Part shown: positions 27,838 to 35,975 of the stretch, piece by piece
How positions within the stretch are numbered: position 1 is the stretch's first letter
How the letters are laid out: each line of letters opens with the position of its first letter
NCBI RefSeq assembly: GCF_022808175.1
Contig: NZ_JALGBX010000010.1
Location: 62,001-126,000 of the forward strand
From: Streptomyces sp. AP-93
Lineage (GTDB): Bacteria; Actinomycetota; Actinomycetes; Streptomycetales; Streptomycetaceae
Reading direction: 5' to 3'
DNA: 64,000 nucleotides
Notes under the pieces: model-generated
Database searches by the model: none
What the model saw: only the letters and a program-made list of their open reading frames with translations
Told to the model about the DNA's origin: nothing
Translations under genes and position numbers: made by a program

Positions 27838-29406
27838 ATGAGGCGGAACTCGATACACAAGCAGGGTCTCTATCTCGGGTCCGTGCCGGAGAGGGCGGCG
27901 GTCCGGGGCGGCTCGACGCCGCTGACCCTCGATCACGATCTCGACGTGCTGCCCGAGGCGGGCCGGAGCCTGACGGTGGCCGGTCTCGCCGGGCACGTGG
28001 AGGACCTCGCGGGCCGGATATCGGCCGCCGGAGTGAAGGCCGGCCACCACGTGGTGGTCCACAAGGCGGCGAACTTCGACGTCTGGCTGCTGGCCACCGC
28101 GGTGGCGCGCACGGGCGCGGTCCCGGTGATGCTGTCGCACACCCTGGACGGCCCGACCATGGCCGCCCTCCTGGAGCGGCTCGACAAGCCGCACCTGCTC
28201 ACCGACGGCCCCAAGCTGGAGGCGCTGGCCGGGCTGCCGCTCGCCGAGCTCACCCGGAGCGTGATCAGCGTGGGCGAAGCCGCCCCCGGAGCGGTCTCGC
28301 TCGCCGAGCTCGCCGGCTCCCCGCCGGTACGGCCCGTGCTCCAGGGCCTGGACGAGCCGGCGATGATCACGCACACGTCCGGCACCACCGGGATCCCCAA
28401 GCTGGTGGTGCACACCCCGCGGACGATGCGCGCCCGGCTGCGGCCGCAGCTGGTCCTGCTGGCGCTGATGCGGGGGCGCGAGACGGTGGCGATCCACATC
28501 GCCTTCGGGCATTCCCGGATGTTCGCGGCGATGGCCCTGTGCCTCTCCAAGGGCATGCCGGTGCTGCTGGTCAACCGCGGCGCCCCCGCGGACGTCGCCG
28601 AGTTCTTCCTGAAGCACCGGCCCGGACTGATCGAGGCGCTCCCCAACTCCTTCCTGGCGTGGGAGAACCTGGCCGACGATCCGCGGAAGCCCTTCGCCTC
28701 GGTGAAGTACTTCAGCAGCACCTTCGACGCGATCCACCCGAGGACGGTCCGCCGGCTCCTCGGGGCCTCCGCGCGCAGGGCCCAGTTCTTCCAGATCTAC
28801 GGGCAGAGCGAGGTCGGCCCGGCCGTGGGCCGGCCGTACTACCGCTGGTCCGCGCACCGGATGGACGGGCGCCGCGTGGGCTACCCGCTGCCGGGCAGCG
28901 CGCGGGTGCGGCTGGTCAGCCAGAACGGCAAGCGGCCCTCGGCGCAGAACCCCGGGCTCATCGACGCCCGCTGGGACGGCATCGCCAAGACGTACCACGG
29001 TGAGCAGGAGCGCTACGACGCCAACGTGCACGACGGCTGGTGGCGCACCGGGGACGTCGGCTACCGCAGCAAGTTCGGCTGCCTGCACATGCTCGACCGG
29101 GAGATCGACATGATCCCCGGGGTGGGCAGCAGCCTGGAGATCGAGGACCTCGTGCTGGACAAGCTGGAGGAACTGGTCGAGCTCGTCGTCGTGCTGGGCC
29201 CCGATTCCCGGGGGGTCCCGATCGTCTGCACCCACGACGACAAGCCGCTCGATCCCGACCGCTGGCGCACGGCCGTCGCCGCCTATCCCCAGCTGGCCGA
29301 GCCGATCCAGATCCCGCTGGCCGAACTGCCCCGTACGGCCACGATGAAGACGCGCCGGGTGGAACTGTCCCGCCGCCTGGAGGACGAGATCCTGCCGCAG
29401 GGCTGA
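27838..29406 (+). CDS. AMP-binding acyl/aryl-CoA ligase-like enzyme
   Basis: 522 residues, ANL superfamily. ATP phosphate loop THTSGTTGIPKLVVHTP (Ser/Thr-rich, with Lys), core FYS-type motif FQIYGQSEVGPAVG, DGWWRTGDVGYRSKFGCLHMLDR hinge, and a late Lys in LPRTATMKTRRVELSRRL that is the catalytic lysine of the family. Substrate not deducible: the substrate pocket has no familiar signature. ATG at 27838 with GGAGG 4 bases upstream; GTG 27799 is an alternative. It lies directly upstream of a relic of a secondary-metabolite cluster, so it may be a survivor of that cluster (inference). Confidence 0.88.
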   Translation: MRRNSIHKQGLYLGSVPERAAVRGGSTPLTLDHDLDVLPEAGRSLTVAGLAGHVEDLAGRISAAGVKAGHHVVVHKAANFDVWLLATAVARTGAVPVMLSHTLDGPTMAALLERLDKPHLLTDGPKLEALAGLPLAELTRSVISVGEAAPGAVSLAELAGSPPVRPVLQGLDEPAMITHTSGTTGIPKLVVHTPRTMRARLRPQLVLLALMRGRETVAIHIAFGHSRMFAAMALCLSKGMPVLLVNRGAPADVAEFFLKHRPGLIEALPNSFLAWENLADDPRKPFASVKYFSSTFDAIHPRTVRRLLGASARRAQFFQIYGQSEVGPAVGRPYYRWSAHRMDGRRVGYPLPGSARVRLVSQNGKRPSAQNPGLIDARWDGIAKTYHGEQERYDANVHDGWWRTGDVGYRSKFGCLHMLDREIDMIPGVGSSLEIEDLVLDKLEELVELVVVLGPDSRGVPIVCTHDDKPLDPDRWRTAVAAYPQLAEPIQIPLAELPRTATMKTRRVELSRRLEDEILPQG

Positions 29407-29511
29407 GCCGGCCGCGGGCCGCACGTCACGCTCCCGGCGGACGGGTTCTCGAACGAGAGCCCCTGTCCGCCGGGAGCTCGGCGTGCCGGTTCTCCCCGCG
29501 CGGATCCCCGC

Positions 29512-29551
29512 CAAGTCGGCGTCAAGTCGCGGAACAGTGGACGGCAAGATC
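29512..29551 (+). promoter_or_regulatory. SARP-like direct repeats
   Basis: CAAGTCG at 29512 and 29523 (11-base period) and CAAGATC at 29545 (22 bases further), just upstream of the prenyltransferase/SARP relic. SARP regulators bind heptamer direct repeats spaced by 11 or 22 bases, so this fits an operator relic; the match rests on spacing and four conserved bases only. Confidence 0.3.
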
Positions 29552-29587
29552 GGTGTCCGAGTCTTGCCCACATGAAGCGTCAAGACG

Positions 29588-29981
29588 ATGAAACCAGCCA
29601 TGAGTGAGGCGACCGGGGGCACCGAAGAAAGCCCGGTGCACGTTCTCTACGCGGCCATCGAGGAATCGGCCGGCCTGCTGGACGTGGAGTGCGCGCGGGA
29701 CAAGGTCCTGCCCATCCTGGACATGTACGGCGACGCCCTCGCGCAGGCCGTGGTCGCGTTCCGGCTCGGGACTGGCGGGCTTCACGCAGGCCCATCCGCT
29801 CCGCGAATACGGCTGCGAACTCTTCAGCCTGGCCCTGTACCGGGCCGGACGGCAGGCCGACGCGCTCTCGGTGCTGCGGATGCACCAGCGGCGCATGGCC
29901 GAGGACCTGGGCATCTCGTCGAGCCCCGCGCTCCAGCGCCTCGAGGTCGAGATCCTGCGCCAGGCCCCGACCCTGGACTGA
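29588..29981 (+). pseudogene. Chimeric relic: NphB-type prenyltransferase N-terminus joined out of frame to SARP C-terminus
   Basis: Reading from ATG 29588/29600, the first part (VHVLYAAIEESAGLLDVECARDKVLP...DALAQAVVAFRL) matches the N-terminus of ABBA aromatic prenyltransferases such as NphB (VYAAMEEAAGLLGVACARDKIYPLL, recalled). About base 29768 this similarity stops and a different frame takes over: LAGFTQAHPLREYGCELFS, LALYRAGRQADALSVLR, MHQRRMAEDLGISSSPALQR and LEVEILRQAPTLD. That is the C-terminal end of a bacterial transcriptional activator (BTAD) domain as in SARP regulators, ending at the normal SARP end (stop 29981). The two parts are in different frames, so one deletion has fused the fragments. 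Neither can be active. The frame-2 read-through product would end at 30145. Confidence 0.8.
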
Positions 29982-30205
29982 CCCGGCGGCGATGCCGGGC
30001 ACTTCACCCGACCGCGCCCTGCGCCGCCCAGTCCGGCGGCGCAGGGCGCGGGGGTCCTGGACGGGCTGAGGTGACGTGCCCGGAATTCGGATCATGTTTT
30101 TGCGTTGATTTGGAACTTTCCAGGGGATTCACGCATCAGGACTAGGGGGAGCCCAGTCCCTTCTGTCCCACCGGGGGGCAGTCATGACCGTTCGGAGCGA
30201 AGTTC
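29982..30205. other. Intergenic, no gene seen
   Basis: An AT-richer patch (about 30095-30135) before the esterase gene is the likely promoter area; GGAGCGA at about 30194 is its Shine-Dalgarno. Nothing else recognised. Confidence 0.5.
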
Positions 30206-31450
30206 GTGCACCAGGACCCGCAGCGCCCGCGGCCCGATGACCAGCCGTACCAGTCCCACCCGCCGTACCGGCCCTACCGCCCCGATGACGACCCGGACGA
30301 CCCGCCGTACCGCGACGCGGCCTACGTCCCCCCGCACATACCCGGGCCCCCCGGCGGCCCCGTGTCCCACAGGCCCGCGCGGCGCTCCCGCCGCATGCTG
30401 TGGACCGGCGCGGCCATGGCCTTCGTCCTCGTCCTCGGCGGCGGTGGCTTCGCCGCCTGGAAGCTGGACTGGTTCTCCGGCAACGGCTCCTCGGTGAGCT
30501 TCGGCAAGACCCCGCCCTCCGCCGACGCGGGGGCGGCGCGGGGGAACCCGGGCCAGGCCCCCGCGAGCCCGCCCGCGCCGACCGGTGACCCGGACGTGCA
30601 GCAGGCGACCGGCCCGAGCTCCGAGTTCAAGCAGACCACCAAGCTCGACGACGGCACGATCATCGCCAAGACCCGCCTCAAGGGCGCCAAGTCCGGCTTC
30701 GAGGGCGACGTCTGGGTGTGGACGCCGAAGGAGTACGGCGACCCGAAGTACGCCAAGAGCGGCTTCCCGGTCCTCATCGCGCTCCCCGGCGGCAACGGCT
30801 TCCCGAACAACTACTGGGCCGACCGCAGCCTCGGCCTCCAGAAGGCCATCAGCGAGGGCGTCAAGGCCGGCACCAGCCTGCCGTTCATCGTGATCATGCC
30901 GGTGCTCAACCCGGACGCGAAGTACTACTACGACGGCTCCGACATCCCCGGAAAGCCCAAGATGGGCACCTGGATCTCCGAGGACGTCCCGGACTTCACC
31001 CGCGCCAACTTCCGTACGTACAAGTCCCGCGACGGCTGGGCCTTCATGGGCTCCTCCTCCGGCGCCTTCGTCGGCATGAAGCAGGTCCTCCAGCACCCGG
31101 ACAAGTTCAAGGCCGTGATCGCCAGCGGCGGCGAGATCGTCCCCGACTCCCCGTTCTGGAAGGGCCACCAGGCGGAGATGGACGCGAACAACCCCGAGAA
31201 GCTCGCCCAGAAGCTGATCGACGCGGGCGGTCCCGAGGTCTACATCAACTTCCAGATCGGGACCAAGGAGAGCGGCAAGGAGCGCATGACGCAGTTCCGG
31301 CAGAAGTACGCCAAGGGCCCGGTCAAGATGACCATCCGGGACATCCAGAACGGCGAGCACAACGGCTGGCACTACGTGCGCGGCATGAAGGAAGGCTCGC
31401 TCGAGTGGGTCAGCAAGGTGCTCAAGGGGCCGAAGCCCGACGCGGGCTGA
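30206..31450 (+). CDS. Membrane-anchored alpha/beta-hydrolase esterase, copy 1
   Basis: 414 residues. Cytosolic Pro/Tyr/Asp-rich head (YQSHPPYRPYRPDDDPDDPP), basic RPARRSRR, one membrane helix (about 64-86), then an outer esterase domain (PF00756-like, as in esterase D and mycolyltransferases): FPVLIALPGGNGFPNNYW, nucleophile in GSSSGAF (S284) and the C-terminal His in NGEHNGWHYV (H385). Topology makes it a type II membrane protein acting outside. Substrate unknown. GTG start with GGAGCGA upstream. The next gene is a diverged copy, so this is a tandem duplication. Confidence 0.88.
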   Translation: MHQDPQRPRPDDQPYQSHPPYRPYRPDDDPDDPPYRDAAYVPPHIPGPPGGPVSHRPARRSRRMLWTGAAMAFVLVLGGGGFAAWKLDWFSGNGSSVSFGKTPPSADAGAARGNPGQAPASPPAPTGDPDVQQATGPSSEFKQTTKLDDGTIIAKTRLKGAKSGFEGDVWVWTPKEYGDPKYAKSGFPVLIALPGGNGFPNNYWADRSLGLQKAISEGVKAGTSLPFIVIMPVLNPDAKYYYDGSDIPGKPKMGTWISEDVPDFTRANFRTYKSRDGWAFMGSSSGAFVGMKQVLQHPDKFKAVIASGGEIVPDSPFWKGHQAEMDANNPEKLAQKLIDAGGPEVYINFQIGTKESGKERMTQFRQKYAKGPVKMTIRDIQNGEHNGWHYVRGMKEGSLEWVSKVLKGPKPDAG

Positions 31451-31594
31451 CCGCGATCGGGCGTGGCCCTCGCCACGTCCACCCGTCCCAGGCAACCCAT
31501 CCGGTCGTTCATCCCTCTGTTAATGATGTAAGAGGGGACCAAACGGTCCAACCCACGCTCCCAGAGGGCGCCGGAGAAGGAACGGGAACGATCC

Positions 31595-32791
31595 GTGCAC
31601 CAAGACCTGCAGGGTGACGCCACCGCCACGACCGAGGGCGCCGGCGCGAGGACCGGGGACGGCGCCGACGCGACCGGGGACAACGCCGCGACCGGGGACC
31701 ACGCCGCCACCGGGGTCCGCCGCCCCAAGCGCCGGCTGCGCACGATCCTGATCAGCGCGGGCCTCGGGCTCACCCTCGTGGCGGGCGGCGGCGCGGCCGC
31801 GTACCACTACGGCCTCTTCTCGGACATAGGCGATCCCGTCTCCTTCGGGAAGCCGCAGCCCGCGGCGTCCGCCGCCTCGCACGTCGGGCCCGGCGTGCTC
31901 ATGCCGACCGGGCCGAAGGCCTCGTTCGTCCGGACCTCGCGGCTGCCGGACGGCACGCAGATCGCCAAGACCACCCTGACGGGCAAGAAGTCCGGGTTCA
32001 CGGGCGACGTGTGGGTGTGGGTGCCGAAGGAGTACGACGACCCGGCGTACGCCGACAGCGCCTTCCCGGTCCTGATCTCCCTGCCAGGCGGCCGCGGCTA
32101 CCCCACGAACTACTGGGGGACGGGCCCCGGCCTCGGCCTCCAGCAGGCCGTGAGCGACGGGGCGAAGTCCGGCAAGAGCCTGCCCTTCATCCTGGTCATG
32201 CCGGTGATCAACGCCGACACGAAGCACCACTTCGACGGCTCCGACATCCCCGGCCAGCCCAGGATGGGCACCTGGATGGCCGAGGACGTCCCGGATTTCG
32301 CGAAGGCCAATTTCCGGACCTTCACCTCCCGCGACGGCTGGGCCTTCATGGGCTCCTCGTCGGGTGGTTTCGGAGCCCTCAAGCACGTCCTGAAGTACCC
32401 CGACCGCTTCAAGGCGGCCATCGCGAGCGGGGTCGACGTCGTCCCCGATTCCCCGCTCTGGAAGGGAAACACGCAGGCAATGGACGAGAACAACCCCGAG
32501 AAGCTCGCCGCGAAGCTGATCGCGGGGGGCGGCCCGGACGTCTACGTGAACTTCCAGATCGGCACCAAGGAAACCGGCCGGGAGAAGGCCGAGCGGTTCA
32601 TGAAGGACTACGGCAAGGGTCCCGTGCACACCAGGCTGCAGGTGATCCAGGATGGTGAGCACAACGGGAAGTCGTACGTACGCGGGATGAGGGAGGGCGC
32701 ACTGGAGTGGATCAGCAAGGTGATGTCCGCACCCACCCCGAAGCCCCGGCCGGCCCCGAGCGGCGGCGCGAGCGGCGCCGCCTCGCGGTGA
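31595..32791 (+). CDS. Membrane-anchored alpha/beta-hydrolase esterase, copy 2
   Basis: 398 residues, closely similar to the preceding gene over the catalytic domain (LPGGRGYPTNYW, GWAFMGSSSGGF with the nucleophile, and VIQDGEHNGKSYVRGM at the His). The head differs: an Ala/Thr/Asp/Gly-rich segment with a repeated ATGD (GADATGDNAATGDHAATG) before a basic stretch RRPKRRLR and the membrane helix. The C-terminus ends in a Pro/Ala/Gly tail. GTG start; the stop overlaps the GTG of the protease gene by four bases (GTGA). Confidence 0.88.
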   Translation: MHQDLQGDATATTEGAGARTGDGADATGDNAATGDHAATGVRRPKRRLRTILISAGLGLTLVAGGGAAAYHYGLFSDIGDPVSFGKPQPAASAASHVGPGVLMPTGPKASFVRTSRLPDGTQIAKTTLTGKKSGFTGDVWVWVPKEYDDPAYADSAFPVLISLPGGRGYPTNYWGTGPGLGLQQAVSDGAKSGKSLPFILVMPVINADTKHHFDGSDIPGQPRMGTWMAEDVPDFAKANFRTFTSRDGWAFMGSSSGGFGALKHVLKYPDRFKAAIASGVDVVPDSPLWKGNTQAMDENNPEKLAAKLIAGGGPDVYVNFQIGTKETGREKAERFMKDYGKGPVHTRLQVIQDGEHNGKSYVRGMREGALEWISKVMSAPTPKPRPAPSGGASGAASR

Positions 32792-33609
32792 GCCCCGGCC
32801 TCAAGGGGATCGGGATCGGCTCGGCCGCCCTCGCGGGGGTCGCCGCGCTGCTGGCCATGGGGTTGCTGGCCGTGGTGTTCGTCAAGGACTCCGGCGGCTA
32901 CGAGGACCGCGCGGTGGTCCCCTTCCCCACCGTCGGCGTCCTCATGGCCGGCGGCGAGCACTGGTGCACGGCCAGCGTCGTCGACAGCCCGCAGGGCAAC
33001 GTCGTCGCCACCGCCGCGCACTGCGTGACCCCCGCCGGCGAGGACGGGCAGCCGGGCGAGGCCGCGCACGACGGACTGGCCATCGGCGAGCTCTCCTTCG
33101 CCCCCGCCTTCTCCGGCGAGGGCGGGCAGCGGCCCCTCGGGCTGTGGAAGGTGCGCTCCGTGCAGGTCGACGAGCGCTGGAGCAAGTGGGGCGAGGACAC
33201 CGCCGACTTCGCCTTCCTCAGCGTCGAACCGGACGCCGAGGGGCGCAGCCTGCAGGAGGTCGTCGGCCGCGGGGAGGCCCCGAAGCCCGTCTGGACCTCC
33301 GGCTACGAGCGGGAGGTGACCGTCGTCGGCTACCCGGAGTCCGAGCACAACCCCGAGAACAAGCCCGTCGCCTGTACGACGCAGAGCCGGCACGACGAGG
33401 ACGACCCCGCCATGCTCTACATCAACTGCTCGGGGTTCTGGACGGGGACGAGCGGCAGCCCGTGGATCGCCGACCGCGGCGGTCCGGGGCGGCCCGGGCA
33501 GCTCATCGGGGTGCTGAGCGGCGGGGACACCGACGTGGACTCCACGGCCGCGCTGTTCGACGACCGGGCGAAGGCCCTCTACGAGCGGGCGGCGAAGGCC
33601 ACGGGCTGA
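32788..33609 (+). CDS. Exported trypsin-like serine protease
   Basis: About 273 residues. Membrane helix (ALAGVAALLAMGLLAVVF) near the start, then a chymotrypsin-fold domain: HWCTASVVDSPQGNVVATAAHCVTPAG places His in AAHC, DTADFAFLSV supplies the Asp, and FWTGTSGSPWIAD has the GxSGSP nucleophile loop. Three cysteines plus C in ACTTQ may give disulfides. An in-frame GTG at 32707 would add a basic head (RRRERRR) before the helix and overlap the esterase by 85 bases; both are plausible. Probably cotranscribed with the two esterases. Confidence 0.85.
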   Translation: MSPGLKGIGIGSAALAGVAALLAMGLLAVVFVKDSGGYEDRAVVPFPTVGVLMAGGEHWCTASVVDSPQGNVVATAAHCVTPAGEDGQPGEAAHDGLAIGELSFAPAFSGEGGQRPLGLWKVRSVQVDERWSKWGEDTADFAFLSVEPDAEGRSLQEVVGRGEAPKPVWTSGYEREVTVVGYPESEHNPENKPVACTTQSRHDEDDPAMLYINCSGFWTGTSGSPWIADRGGPGRPGQLIGVLSGGDTDVDSTAALFDDRAKALYERAAKATG

Positions 33610-33614
33610 GGGGC

Positions 33615-33634
33615 GGCCGGGCCGTCTCCCGGCC
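33615..33634. terminator. Short bidirectional hairpin
   Basis: GGCCGGG / CCCGGCC, 7-bp stem, 6-base loop, between convergent protease and EamA genes. Confidence 0.55.
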
Positions 33635-33635
33635 C

Positions 33636-34526
33636 TCAGCCGCGGCGCTCCGTGCTCACGATCACGCACACCGCCGCCACGACGATCGCGCCACCGAGCA
33701 GGATCGGCCAGGTCAGGGCCTCGTCGAGGATGAGCCAGCCCAGGGCGACGGCCACGACCGGATTGACGTAGGCGTACGTGGCCACCAGCGAGAGCGGAGC
33801 CGCGCGCAGCAGCCAGACGTACGCGGTGAAGCCGACGAGCGAGCCGAACAGCACGAGGTAGCCGAGGGCCAGCCAGGACGCGGTGGAGTACGAGGTGAGG
33901 TCCAGCCCGTGCTGTTCGCCGCGGCACAGGCCGACGAGGATCCCGCCGGCCCCGCCCGCGAGCATCTGGTAGGCGCTGCCGGTGAAGGGGTTCGCTGGCA
34001 GGGTCAGCTTCGCCGCCGAGAAGGAGCCGAGCGCCCAGGACACCGAGCCGGCCAGCACCAGGAGCACCCCGCCGATCCCGATCTCCCCGCCGAGCCCCGG
34101 GCTGGTCAGGACGGCGAGCCCGCCGAGGCCCAGCAGTACCCCGGCCAGGGTGCGGGGGGAGGGGCGGTCACCGGAGCCGGCGCGCAGGACGACCAGCCAC
34201 ATCGGCACGGCGGCCACCAGGAGGGCGGCCAGCCCGGAGGGGACCGTGGTCTCGGCGAGGACGACGAGGCCGTTGCCGCCGAGGACCAGCAGCAGCCCGA
34301 CCACGACGGCGGAGCGCACCTGGGCGCGAGTGGCCTTGAGGGCGGCCGGGCCGTCGCGCCAGGCGATGATGCCGGCCAGGAGGAGACCGGCGGTGATGAA
34401 GCGGGCCCCGGCGGAGAGGAACGGGGGCATCGTCTCGACGACGATGCGGATGCCGAGGTAGGTCGAACCCCAGACGACGTACACGAGGGCGAGGGCGATC
34501 CAGACACGGGTCGTTGGGGTGTGCAT
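33636..34526 (-). CDS. EamA-family (DMT) exporter
   Basis: 296 residues, ten predicted membrane helices in two repeats, the normal drug/metabolite transporter layout. The opening VWGSTYLGIRIVVETMPPFLSAGARF and the second-repeat segment (ALGSFSAAKLTLPANPF, then YVNPVVAVALGWLILDEAL) are typical EamA signatures. Exports small amino acids or metabolites; substrate unknown. ATG start. Downstream of the threonine-synthase-like gene on the same strand by about 107 bases, so an amino-acid related role is conceivable. Confidence 0.9.
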   Translation of the reverse strand: MHTPTTRVWIALALVYVVWGSTYLGIRIVVETMPPFLSAGARFITAGLLLAGIIAWRDGPAALKATRAQVRSAVVVGLLLVLGGNGLVVLAETTVPSGLAALLVAAVPMWLVVLRAGSGDRPSPRTLAGVLLGLGGLAVLTSPGLGGEIGIGGVLLVLAGSVSWALGSFSAAKLTLPANPFTGSAYQMLAGGAGGILVGLCRGEQHGLDLTSYSTASWLALGYLVLFGSLVGFTAYVWLLRAAPLSLVATYAYVNPVVAVALGWLILDEALTWPILLGGAIVVAAVCVIVSTERRG

Positions 34527-34633
34527 GACGCGGAGCCTATGTCGTTGGCCTCTGCACCCATCGCGGGGTCCCCGGCCCGGGGTGCTCCGGCCGGTCCGCC
34601 CTCGGTCCGCCCCGGTCGGGGCGGCAGCCCCGG

Positions 34634-35755
34634 TCAGGCCGCCGGCGCCGCCAGTCCCGTCTTGGCGCCCGCGCCGCAGAGCGGGACGACCGCGGTGCGG
34701 CCCTGGAGGGGGTCGTCCGGGGCGGTGGGGCCGACCGCGGCCCAGCAGGCGGCGGCCGTGGGCTCCACGAAGAGGCCGCGCCGGGCCAGATCGAGCTGGG
34801 CGGCGCGGACACGGTCGTCGGTGACGGTCAGGAAGGTCCCGCCGGACTTGCGGACGGCCGCCAGGATCTGGCGGGCGCGCGGCGGAGCCGGGATCGCGAT
34901 CCCCTCGGCCAGGGTGGGGAGTTGGGGTACGGCGTCGGCGTCCTCGGCGCCCGCGCGGAAGGCGGCGGCCAGCGGGGCGACGGCCGCCGACTGGACGGCG
35001 ATCAGGGTCGGCGGGCGGACCCCGCGCAGGGCCAGCTCCTCCACCGCCAGCGCGGCCCCGAGCAGCAGCGTGCCGTTGCCGACCGGGACGACGATCACCT
35101 CGGGCAGGTGGCCGCCCAGCGCCTCCCAGATCTCGTAGACGTAGGTCTTGGTGCCGTGCAGGAAGTACGGGTTGAAGACGTGACTGGCGTAGAACACGCC
35201 CGGCAGGTCGGCCGCTTCGCGGGCCGCCACCGCCGCCGCCTCGCGGCCGCCCGGCACCACCGTCACCGTCGCGCCGTGCGCGCGCATCTGCTCCGTCTTC
35301 TTCGCCGAGGTGCCCTCCGGCACGAAGACCTCGCAGTGCAGTGCGGCCCGCGCGCAGTAGGCCGCGAGGGCCGTCCCGGCGTTGCCGCTGCTGTCCGCCA
35401 CCACCCGCTCCGGTCCCAGCCGGCGCGCCAGCTCCGCGAGCATCACCGCGCCGCGGTCCTTGAAGGACAGCGTGGGCATCAGGAAGTCGAGCTTGGCGTG
35501 CACCCGCTCCGCCAGCGGTACCAGCGGGGTGTTGCCCTCGGCCAGCGTCACGGCGAAGGCCCCGGTGAGCGGCAGGGCGGAGCCGTAGCGCCAGAGCGAG
35601 TGGGGGCCGGCCGCGGGATCCAGCACGGCGGTGGGGTCGGGGGTGAAGTCGAGGTCCCAGGGGCCGCCGCAGACCGGGCAGCACCAGGGGGCCGTCCGCG
35701 CGTCGGCGCGGGTGCCGTCTTCGCCGCAGACGTAGCCGGGTAGTGCGTGCGTCAT
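34634..35755 (-). CDS. Threonine-synthase-like PLP enzyme
   Basis: 373 residues, fold type II pyridoxal-phosphate enzyme. N-terminal zinc-ribbon-like pair (YVCGEDGT and CCPVCGGPWD), then the PLP lysine in PTLSFKDRGAVMLAELA, ADSSGNAGTALAAYCARA (phosphate-binding), VPVGNGTLLLGAAL (second phosphate loop) and a late GAGAKTG. Resembles threonine synthase and related lyases; true threonine synthase genes in Streptomyces lie with hom/thrB, which are absent here. A paralogue acting on another phosphorylated or beta-substituted amino acid is possible. ATG start at 35755. Confidence 0.88.
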   Translation of the reverse strand: MTHALPGYVCGEDGTRADARTAPWCCPVCGGPWDLDFTPDPTAVLDPAAGPHSLWRYGSALPLTGAFAVTLAEGNTPLVPLAERVHAKLDFLMPTLSFKDRGAVMLAELARRLGPERVVADSSGNAGTALAAYCARAALHCEVFVPEGTSAKKTEQMRAHGATVTVVPGGREAAAVAAREAADLPGVFYASHVFNPYFLHGTKTYVYEIWEALGGHLPEVIVVPVGNGTLLLGAALAVEELALRGVRPPTLIAVQSAAVAPLAAAFRAGAEDADAVPQLPTLAEGIAIPAPPRARQILAAVRKSGGTFLTVTDDRVRAAQLDLARRGLFVEPTAAACWAAVGPTAPDDPLQGRTAVVPLCGAGAKTGLAAPAA

Positions 35756-35975
35756 GTGCGGTGAGCCTTTGCTCGTTCATGGCCGAGGTATGGCACGGAT
35801 GTTACGCGTTCGTTGTCCTCTTGTGGTGGAGCGACTCCGTGGGCCAACCTTTCGTCAGCGGCGCATCGTTGAGCCGAATTGTTTGACATGCGCATGGCTA
35901 AAAGCCATGCCCTGACGACAGGCCCGACGGCCGCGCACCCCCCGCAACGCACCACCTATGAGGAGGACCCCTCAG
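35756..35975. promoter_or_regulatory. Divergent promoter region, PLP enzyme / subtilisin
   Basis: 220 bases without a gene. AGGAGG at 35961-35966 is a strong Shine-Dalgarno for the protease. The AT-richer centre (TTGTTTGACATGC at about 35877, with a TTGACA hexamer) is the likeliest promoter for the protease. No -10 selected. Confidence 0.45.

Noticed and set aside
30206..32791. Assembly duplication of one esterase gene
   Set aside because: Copies differ in heads and at many positions of the catalytic domain, so this is an old tandem duplication.
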